Assembly: GCA_964519595.1 (NCBI GenBank)
Contig: CAZFJN010000009.1
Location: 1 to 46,621 of the forward strand
DNA length: 46,621 bases
Direction of reading: 5' to 3'
From: JANRKF01 sp964519595
GTDB lineage: Bacteria > Pseudomonadota > Alphaproteobacteria > Rickettsiales > SXRF01
Shown: in pieces, positions 41,475 to 46,621 of the stretch
How positions within the stretch are numbered: position 1 is the stretch's first letter
Layout of the letters: each line of letters begins with the position of its first letter
Notes under the pieces: model-generated
Told to the model about the DNA's origin: nothing
Database searches by the model: none
What the model saw: only the letters and a program-made list of their open reading frames with translations
Made by a program: the position numbers and the translations under genes

Positions 41475-41520
41475 TCTGACGATTAAACATATTATGTAAT
41501 CAACAGATTTATCAGATTAA
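41471..41520. terminator. Inverted repeat between convergent chemoreceptor and ygfZ genes
   Basis: TTAATCTGA (41471-41479) and TCAGATTAA (41512-41520) are perfect 9-bp complements around a 32-bp spacer, overlapping both stop codons. The long loop and absence of a T-tract make terminator function doubtful. Confidence 0.25.
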
Positions 41521-42327
41521 GTAATCTATTGCAGAAATTTCAATTGTAATATTGCCGATTGTCAGTGGGGTGGTGAGGTTTTCCAGCTTTTCGCTATTAA
41601 GCACGGCCAGTGCGGTTTTGCCGCTAACGCTGCGTAGTTCGCCGATTTCTTCTGTTCCAGCGGTTATTATTGAGCCGATTTCCGGCAACGGACAATCTGC
41701 CGCAACACGATATAACGCCTTACGCAGCTTGCCACGGAATTTGCTGCGCGCAGTAACTTCCTGTCCGACATAACAGCCTTTGGAAAAACTGATTGCGGCA
41801 AATTTATCAAGGCCGAATTCCAGCGGCAATGATTTATCAATATGCATATCTTTCGCGCCATCCGGAACGCCAAGCGCAATACGATGCGCTTCGTAATCAG
41901 CACGCTGATAATTTTCCGATGATTTCTGGTAAGAATTATCAGAAGAATTATAAAAGCTGTAAATACGATAGCCAAGCGCGCTCAGGCGCGGATCACGCAG
42001 ATATGGTAAATTGTCGCTGCCGAATAGCGCTTTTACTTCTATATCAGTGGCCTCAATTTTTACCTGAGCGCGCAGCTTATATATATTAAATCTGGCGATT
42101 AAATCTGCTGCTCTGTCTTTATTCACATCAAGCAATATTCTTTGCGAATCGGAAATGAGAAAAAAATCATGCAAAAACTTGCCCTGCGGCGATAAAAGCG
42201 CAGCATACATTATACTGCCTTGCGCCAGAGTGGTTACATCATTAGTTACTAATCCTTGCAGAAAAGAACTAACATCCGCGCCGGACAAAGCGATAATTTT
42301 TCTATCATGGAGAATATCGAAAAACAT
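41512..42327 (-). CDS. ygfZ: Folate-binding YgfZ family protein
   Basis: A 271-residue GcvT-like folate-binding protein involved in maintenance of certain iron-sulfur enzymes. The hallmark KGCYVGQE is at 183-190 with the essential Cys185. The N-terminal part (IIALSGADVSSFLQGLVTNDV, LLSPQGKFLHDFFL) matches the family, and length fits the shorter alphaproteobacterial form. The start is ATG 42327. It is convergent with the chemoreceptor gene and lies 17 bp after the prepilin-like gene upstream on the same strand. The link to the prepilins is probably only positional. Confidence 0.95.
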   Translation of the reverse strand: MFFDILHDRKIIALSGADVSSFLQGLVTNDVTTLAQGSIMYAALLSPQGKFLHDFFLISDSQRILLDVNKDRAADLIARFNIYKLRAQVKIEATDIEVKALFGSDNLPYLRDPRLSALGYRIYSFYNSSDNSYQKSSENYQRADYEAHRIALGVPDGAKDMHIDKSLPLEFGLDKFAAISFSKGCYVGQEVTARSKFRGKLRKALYRVAADCPLPEIGSIITAGTEEIGELRSVSGKTALAVLNSEKLENLTTPLTIGNITIEISAIDYLI

Positions 42328-42344
42328 CGAAAAACATGTAAGTT

Positions 42345-43175
42345 TTATTGATCAAGTATAAAAACCAGCGAGCAGTTTATTCCGGTTGAATCAATGCGGT
42401 AAGCAGTGCCGTTTTCACAAGTTTGATACGCTGCCGAATCATTATATTGACCGCGTATTTTTCCGGTTGCCGGCAGACCATCATCATTTTTAAGATCAAG
42501 CGTATAAGCCTCCTCGCCGTCTAAAACCGGAATCTGCGATCTGGCACAGCTTAAGTCAAGATCAATATCATCCTGTAGACTGCCGCCTAACCATAAGGAA
42601 TTAACAGTCGGCAAATCGGCAGTACTCATTGGAAAATAAGTGTATGTTCCATTAGCGCCGCCAGTATAAGAGCTGGCGCTATAGCTGTTTGCTTCAAGAT
42701 TCCAGCCAGCGCCTTTCAGCTTGGAGGCAGGAATATTATTGCCCGGCTGAACATCAGTATCACAGGAAGAGGTAAACCTTGTTCCCGGCATATTCTGGCT
42801 GATAAATCCGGAAATACCGAGATGCCGCCAGGCGGTTATATGTTCATAAGTTGCGCCATTTATATAACCGTCACCATTACCATTGCAAGTTTCAGTGCTT
42901 TCTCCAGCTCCAACTCCTCCAGGATCATATGTACAACTACCGCTGACCTCGCCCCAGAGTGCAGTAGCGCCAGCAAAATCTCCCGGCAGAGCGCGATATT
43001 TGCTCATGAAATTACGAACCGCGCCGCTATAAGCCTGATATTCCGACATCACCGCCTGAATCTGCGAAGTGCGAACCATAGATTGCGAAACCACCACTCC
43101 GGCAGCGATCAAAGACACTACCAGCACAACAACAACAACCTCTATCAATGAGAAACCAGCTTTATTTTTCATCAT
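42345..43175 (-). CDS. Prepilin-like protein with N-terminal methylation motif
   Basis: A 276-residue type IV pilin or pseudopilin-like protein. A short basic leader (MMKNKAG) ends at Gly7; cleavage by a prepilin peptidase would leave FSLIEVVVVVLVVSLIAAG, with the conserved glutamate at mature position 5. The long C-terminal domain has YRALPGDFAGATALWGE, AWRHLGISGFI and several cysteines that could form disulfides. ATG 43175 or 43172 follows GAGAG; a TTG at 43184 is less likely. It lies 23 bp after a paralogous gene. No secretion ATPase or peptidase is nearby, so assembly machinery must be encoded elsewhere. Confidence 0.88.
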   Translation of the reverse strand: MMKNKAGFSLIEVVVVVLVVSLIAAGVVVSQSMVRTSQIQAVMSEYQAYSGAVRNFMSKYRALPGDFAGATALWGEVSGSCTYDPGGVGAGESTETCNGNGDGYINGATYEHITAWRHLGISGFISQNMPGTRFTSSCDTDVQPGNNIPASKLKGAGWNLEANSYSASSYTGGANGTYTYFPMSTADLPTVNSLWLGGSLQDDIDLDLSCARSQIPVLDGEEAYTLDLKNDDGLPATGKIRGQYNDSAAYQTCENGTAYRIDSTGINCSLVFILDQ

Positions 43176-43198
43176 TACTCTCAAAAATTACTCAAAAA

Positions 43199-43987
43199 TT
43201 ACATTCCCATTAGAAACATCAATTGGCAAGCTTGTGTTTCTGATGTCAATAGATAATCGGATGTTACAGCGTTTGATACAGCGCACGTTGTCGCTGTATT
43301 TCTTTTCACTCTGGTTGAGCCGCGGAAAGGCATTCCGTCATCAGTTTTTATATCAATATCCTTGGCACTTATCGGCGATATTATCGCCGTGTCAGTGAAA
43401 TAACTGGCAGTTGCCGCGCCATATACTAATACGTGCGAGGAGATTGGAGATGTTGCATAAGAAAAATTATTGTCCGTATTGCTTACCATCCACAGCAAAG
43501 TCCAGCCGCCTTTGCCGCTTTTGGAAGCTGGAACATTTGTGCCGATTACTGCATCAGAAGCTCCACCACCTCCTGCTGTTCCGCTATACTGACCATCAAT
43601 AAGTCCGGCATTAGCCAGATGTTGCCAAGCTCCGAACCATTCACTCTGACTGCCTACTGCTGCATTTGTCCAACTGCCAATCATGCCATTTCCGCCGCCA
43701 TTAGAAACGCCTGACCATATAGAGGTGGCATTATTCATATCTCCAGGAATAGCCTGATATTTATCAACGAATTCCTTGTAAGCGCCAATGAAGCTGCTGC
43801 GTTCGCTGATGATGGTTCGTAATTCGGCGGTTTGTATCATATCGCGGCTGATCAAAACGCCGGAAATAAGCAGGCCGATAATGATCATCACAATTGAAAT
43901 CTCAGCAAGGGTAAAGCCGCTGCGCCTGCCTGCGCCAGCGCCGCTATCTTTAAATCCTGATTCTAAACAATTAAATGATCGCAACAT
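43199..43987 (-). CDS. Prepilin-like protein with N-terminal methylation motif (paralogue)
   Basis: A 262-residue paralogue of the following gene. The leader is longer (24 residues ending GRRSG); the mature start is FTLAEISIVMIIIGLLISG, with the required glutamate at position 5. Shared blocks with the neighbour include YQAIPGDMNNATSIWSG, AWQHLANAGLIDGQ, ASKSGKGGW and DDGMPFRG. The C-terminal domain is rich in Gly, Ser and Thr. ATG 43987 has AGG five bases upstream; ATG 43999 is also possible. The pair looks like a tandem duplication that has diverged, perhaps giving two minor subunits of one structure. Confidence 0.87.
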   Translation of the reverse strand: MLRSFNCLESGFKDSGAGAGRRSGFTLAEISIVMIIIGLLISGVLISRDMIQTAELRTIISERSSFIGAYKEFVDKYQAIPGDMNNATSIWSGVSNGGGNGMIGSWTNAAVGSQSEWFGAWQHLANAGLIDGQYSGTAGGGGASDAVIGTNVPASKSGKGGWTLLWMVSNTDNNFSYATSPISSHVLVYGAATASYFTDTAIISPISAKDIDIKTDDGMPFRGSTRVKRNTATTCAVSNAVTSDYLLTSETQACQLMFLMGM

Positions 43988-44081
43988 AAAAACCTGCATT
44001 GCTTTTTTTAGAACATATTACAAATATTACAGATAATATAGTGAACGAATGATGAATTTGCTGGAAATTGTAGTAATTTTT

Positions 44082-44090
44082 TGCTATAAT
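44082..44090 (+). promoter_or_regulatory. Extended -10 promoter candidate upstream of the ydcH-like gene
   Basis: TGC followed by a consensus TATAAT (44085-44090) forms an extended -10 element. No good -35 is seen at 16-18 bp. Transcription would begin near 44097, giving a leader of about 195 nt before the YdcH-like gene. Confidence 0.45.
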
Positions 44091-44128
44091 GATGCTGCTT
44101 TTGTAAGAAATATTGAATAATATCAAGT

Positions 44129-44197
44129 ATTTATCTTGTATTTTATCTGTTATTTTTATTTTGTTTTATCTTATTTTATCTGTTTTATTTTATCTAT
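44129..44197. repeat. TTTTATCT low-complexity repeats
   Basis: Five or so variants of TATTTTATCTG run through this stretch of the 304-bp gap between the prepilin gene and the ydcH-like gene. Apart from the promoter candidate at 44082-44090, the gap holds nothing else I can support. Confidence 0.6.
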
Positions 44198-44291
44198 TCC
44201 GTATCTGCCCTGCTGCTGAAGCTGAGAATATATCCAGCGCCGCAGTATAATGCAGCATGATAATGCAGGAAACGCCTAACGAGGTTGCGCC

Positions 44292-44477
44292 ATGAACGAA
44301 GAACTGATGCTTGAGAAAAAACTTGATTTTCTGCGCCGCAAGAAAAAAGAACTGGAAGCTATGTTAAGTGGAGTTATTGATGACTTCACGCGAATGCGCT
44401 TAAAAAAAGAAAAACTCTCACTGAATGATCAGATTTTTCAGATCGAGAAGCTTGTCTATCCTGATGTTATAGCATAA
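44292..44477 (+). CDS. YdcH family (DUF465) small protein
   Basis: A 61-residue, almost entirely helical charged protein. The signature RLKKEKLSLNDQIFQIEKL (36-54) matches the YdcH/DUF465 family, small coiled-coil-like proteins common in Proteobacteria and of unclear function. GAGG (44281-44284) lies seven bases before ATG 44292. The first part (LEKKLDFLRRKKKELEAML) is also heptad-like, so a helical hairpin is likely. It is followed after 37 bp by the RNA methyltransferase gene and may be cotranscribed with it and lepA. Confidence 0.85.
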   Translation: MNEELMLEKKLDFLRRKKKELEAMLSGVIDDFTRMRLKKEKLSLNDQIFQIEKLVYPDVIA

Positions 44478-44514
44478 TGCATGACAAGGCTGAACGTCCC
44501 TATTTGTTAGTAAA

Positions 44515-45729
44515 TTGTCCTTTTTCACCATAAAAATTGACCGAATTGGCGGTCTTGGCGACGGCTACGGCGAATTTGCCGGAGAGAAAATTTTTGTTGC
44601 CAAATCATGCGCTGGCGATGTTCTGAAAGTTAAAGAAATAAGCCGCAGGAAAGATTCCGCGCGCGCGGAAATAGTTGAAATTATCAGCGGCGGAGAAGAT
44701 CGAATAAAAGCCCCCTGCCCGCATTATTCCGAATGTGGCGGTTGCGCTTTGCAACATATTACGCCAGCTGCTTATCAGCAATTCAAACGCGAAGTTGTAA
44801 GCTCGGCGCTCGGCTATGCCGGATTTTCCGAAATAACTCCGCTGTTTCATTTCCTGCCGGCAAATGTCCGCCGCCGTGTTGATTTTAAAGTCGCCGCTGG
44901 CAAGCTGGCTTATGTCGCCGCCAAATCACATGACAAGGTTGCGATAAATTCCTGCCTGATTCTGCTGCCGGAACTGGCAGAGCTGATCGCGCCGATTAAT
45001 AAAATGCTGCCGGATTTTCCCAATATCTCAGCATTGTCAATGACCAGAGCCGATAGCGGTATTGATATTTTGCTGCAATTGACCAGCTCGGAAGGCGGTT
45101 TGTCGAGCTATAAGGCTTTTGCGGAATCTTTGCCAATCGCCAGACTTTCCGCGCAATTTCCGGGAAAATCCATGCAAATGCTTGCTCAGAAAGATATGGT
45201 GCTGATGAAAATCGCTGAGCATGATGTTCCGATTCCGGCCGACAGCTTCCTGCAAGCATCTGCGGCGGCGCAGAAAATTATAACGGAAATTGTGCTAAAG
45301 GCCACCAGCGGCGCTTCGCCAATTGCCGATTTATTTTGCGGAATCGGCACCTACAGCTTCGCGATAAGCGCAAAAGCCAGAGTTCATGCGGTTGATAATA
45401 ACGGCGCGATGATTGACCATATACGCGGCATTTCGCCAAAAGTAAGCGTGCAGAAACGTGATTTATTCCTGAGTCCGCTGAGCAGCGCCGAGCTTGGAAA
45501 ATTCAAAGCGGCAGTTATAAACCCACCACGCATGGGCGCAGAGGCGCAGATAAAACAGCTGGCTGCCAGCTCAATTCCCAAAATCACCATGATCTCCTGC
45601 AACCACGCCACCTGGTCACGCGATGCAAAAACTCTGAAAAATGCAGGCTATCGCTTAGTCTCTCTTGATGTAATAGATCAATTCGTCTATAGCCCTCATG
45701 TTGAACTGGTTAGCGTATTTTTAAAATGA
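44515..45729 (+). CDS. TrmA/RlmC/RlmD family RNA (uracil-5-)-methyltransferase
   Basis: SAM-dependent 5-methyluridine methyltransferase, most likely acting on 23S rRNA. The 404 residues contain an N-terminal TRAM-like domain (IDRIGGLGDGYGEFAGEKIFV), an iron-sulfur site with Cys68, Cys74, Cys77 (CPHYSECGGC) and Cys147 (NSCLIL), SAM motif DLFCGIGTYSF (272-282), INPPR (335-339) and catalytic Cys362 in ISCNHATWSRD. The start appears to be TTG at 44515 without a clear ribosome site; no ATG in frame fits. Its stop overlaps the lepA ATG (ATGA). The exact target uridine cannot be assigned. Confidence 0.93.
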   Translation: MSFFTIKIDRIGGLGDGYGEFAGEKIFVAKSCAGDVLKVKEISRRKDSARAEIVEIISGGEDRIKAPCPHYSECGGCALQHITPAAYQQFKREVVSSALGYAGFSEITPLFHFLPANVRRRVDFKVAAGKLAYVAAKSHDKVAINSCLILLPELAELIAPINKMLPDFPNISALSMTRADSGIDILLQLTSSEGGLSSYKAFAESLPIARLSAQFPGKSMQMLAQKDMVLMKIAEHDVPIPADSFLQASAAAQKIITEIVLKATSGASPIADLFCGIGTYSFAISAKARVHAVDNNGAMIDHIRGISPKVSVQKRDLFLSPLSSAELGKFKAAVINPPRMGAEAQIKQLAASSIPKITMISCNHATWSRDAKTLKNAGYRLVSLDVIDQFVYSPHVELVSVFLK

Positions 45730-46295
45730 CTGATTTGAATCTTATTCGTAATTTCTCGATAATCGCGCATATCGACCATGGAAAATCCACTCTGGCCGAC
45801 CGCCTGATCGAATTCTGCGGCGCTTTAGATAAGCGCGAGATGACCGAGCAGGTGCTTGATTCAATGGACATTGAAAAAGAACGCGGCATCACCATCAAAG
45901 CGCAAACCGTGCGCCTGCAATACAAAGCCAAAGACGGAAAAAACTATATTCTCAATTTAATGGACACGCCCGGACATGTCGATTTCGGCTATGAAGTATC
46001 GCGCTGTCTGGCCGCCTGTGAAGGATCGCTGCTGGTAGTCGATGCCAGCCAGGGCGTAGAAGCGCAGACGCTGGCCAATGTCTATAAAGCTCTCGATGCC
46101 GGACATGAGCTGATTCCGGTTCTTAATAAAATAGACCTCCCCGCCGCCGATATTGACCGCGCCAAAGCCCAAATAGAAGAAGTAATAGGAATTGATGCCT
46201 CAGAAGCAATAGCCATCTCCGCCAAAAGCGGAATAGGAATAGAAGATGTGCTGGAAGCAATAGTAAAAACCCTCCCCCCACCAAAGATATTGTGA
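45726..46295 (+). pseudogene. lepA: lepA (elongation factor 4), truncated after the GTPase domain
   Basis: The reading frame begins as typical LepA and carries the complete G domain: AHIDHGKST (14-22), GITIKA, DTPGHVDFG, NKID and SAKSGIG. It stops after 189 codons, directly past LPPPK, where intact LepA continues for about 400 more residues (domains II, III, V and the C-terminal domain). The next sequence is repeat DNA (46314-46566) and no LepA-like coding is visible to the window end. EF4 normally back-translocates or remodels stalled ribosomes; this product would lack all ribosome-contacting domains. Either the gene is broken by an insertion or the window joins unrelated sequence here. It overlaps the RNA methyltransferase stop (ATGA). 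Confidence 0.85.
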
Positions 46296-46313
46296 TAGCA
46301 GCTCTTGATCTAT

Positions 46314-46384
46314 AGCCACTCAGATGTCGGATGCCAGAATACAGATGTCAAGAAATTGACATCTGATATCTGACCTCTGACATC
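46314..46384. repeat. 71-bp repeat unit, first copy (second at 46428-46540)
   Basis: From AGCCACTCAGATGTCGG to TCTGACCTCTGACATC this unit is repeated at 46428-46540, where it is expanded by extra copies of a 13-bp GACATCTGAAATT unit and a TGACCTC duplication. Each copy contains internal complementary ACAGATGTCAA / TTGACATCTG pairs that can form a hairpin. Confidence 0.85.
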
Positions 46385-46401
46385 AATATAGAATGTACAT
46401 T

Positions 46402-46566
46402 TGTACATTTGTACATAGCATGGCCTTAGCCACGCAGATGTCGGATGCCAGAATACAGATGTCAAGAAATTGACATCTGAAATTGACATCTGAAATTGAC
46501 ATCTGATATCTGACCTCTGACCTCTGACATCTGCGTGGCTAACGCCACGCTATGTACATTTGTACA
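46402..46566. mobile_element. MITE-like imperfect palindrome downstream of truncated lepA
   Basis: Arms of about 41 bp (46402-46442 and 46526-46566) are inverted copies with roughly five mismatches. They begin TGTACATTTGTACATAGC and include a perfect 15-bp inner pair, AGCCACGCAGATGTC / GACATCTGCGTGGCT. The expanded repeat unit fills the centre. No coding capacity. The same 29-bp sequence seen at 38-66 follows at 46567-46595. From 46296 to 46621 there is no gene. Confidence 0.7.
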
Positions 46567-46595
46567 TTTGGCTGGAGCTTGTGGAACGGCAAAAG
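46567..46595. repeat. Second copy of the 29-bp dispersed repeat (38-66)
   Basis: Same orientation as the copy at 38-66, one mismatch. It directly follows the right arm of the palindrome, which suggests that it belongs to a longer repeat extending beyond the window. Confidence 0.8.
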
Positions 46596-46621
46596 TTTTA
46601 TTACAGCTTGATCTTTCAAAA

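Overview
The window looks like a piece of a moderately AT-rich alphaproteobacterial chromosome. The main clue is the division and cell-wall (dcw) gene order murC-murB-ddl-ftsQ-ftsA on the minus strand, with an alphaproteobacterial style of Ddl and FtsA. A YdcH-family protein, YgfZ, a TrmA/RlmD-type RNA methyltransferase and LepA support a bacterial core-gene background. A chemoreceptor suggests motility. No rRNA, tRNA or CRISPR array was recognised. I cannot name the genus.

Layout. (1) 118-8910: dcw genes on the minus strand, split by a plus-strand phosphate-uptake pair (PstS-type binding protein and OprP/OprO-like porin) between murB and ddl. (2) 9002-21490: eleven minus-strand genes for a surface polysaccharide, tightly spaced and running straight towards murC. 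They encode CDP-glucose formation and dehydration (rfbF, rfbG), a C-methyltransferase, an RmlC-like epimerase, a sugar reductase/epimerase, two sugar O-methyltransferase domains, an FkbM methyltransferase, a PhyH-like dioxygenase and three glycosyltransferase domains. The likely product is a heavily methylated, branched 6-deoxy sugar polymer. (3) 21784-25643: an SGNH hydrolase divergent from an SxtJ / DUF5989 / NodU-type carbamoyltransferase module. (4) 25662-29548: an ABC export pair (Wzm, Wzt with C-terminal domain) followed by a sulfotransferase and a methyltransferase. (5) 29969-30868: an unrecognised AT-rich gene flanked by hairpins. (6) 31052-38988: a NeuB-type synthase, SDR, aldehyde dehydrogenase, full-length transketolase and capsule-type glycosyltransferase behind a strong sigma70-like promoter, facing a CMP-sugar synthetase. 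(7) 39339-45729: a PAS-containing chemoreceptor, YgfZ, two prepilin-like proteins, a YdcH-family protein and an RNA methyltransferase. (8) 45726-46295: lepA, which stops after its GTPase domain beside repeat DNA.

How it fits together. Regions 2-4 and 6 read as one large surface-glycan island. It makes nucleotide sugars (CDP-branched deoxyhexose and a CMP-ulosonic acid), transfers them, decorates them (O- and C-methyl, carbamoyl, probably sulfate, possibly acyl turnover) and exports the chain through Wzm/Wzt. The island sits where murG and other dcw genes would be expected upstream of murC, so murC-murB may depend on transcription from it.

A second theme is repeats. Three imperfect palindromes of about 160-170 bp (21601-21762, 39061-39230, 46402-46566) look like MITEs. 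There is also a row of perfect hairpins at 29569-29735, and short tandem repeats (often 12-18 bp units) in nearly every intergenic gap. The two window edges share a 29-bp sequence, which suggests the window is bounded by dispersed repeats.
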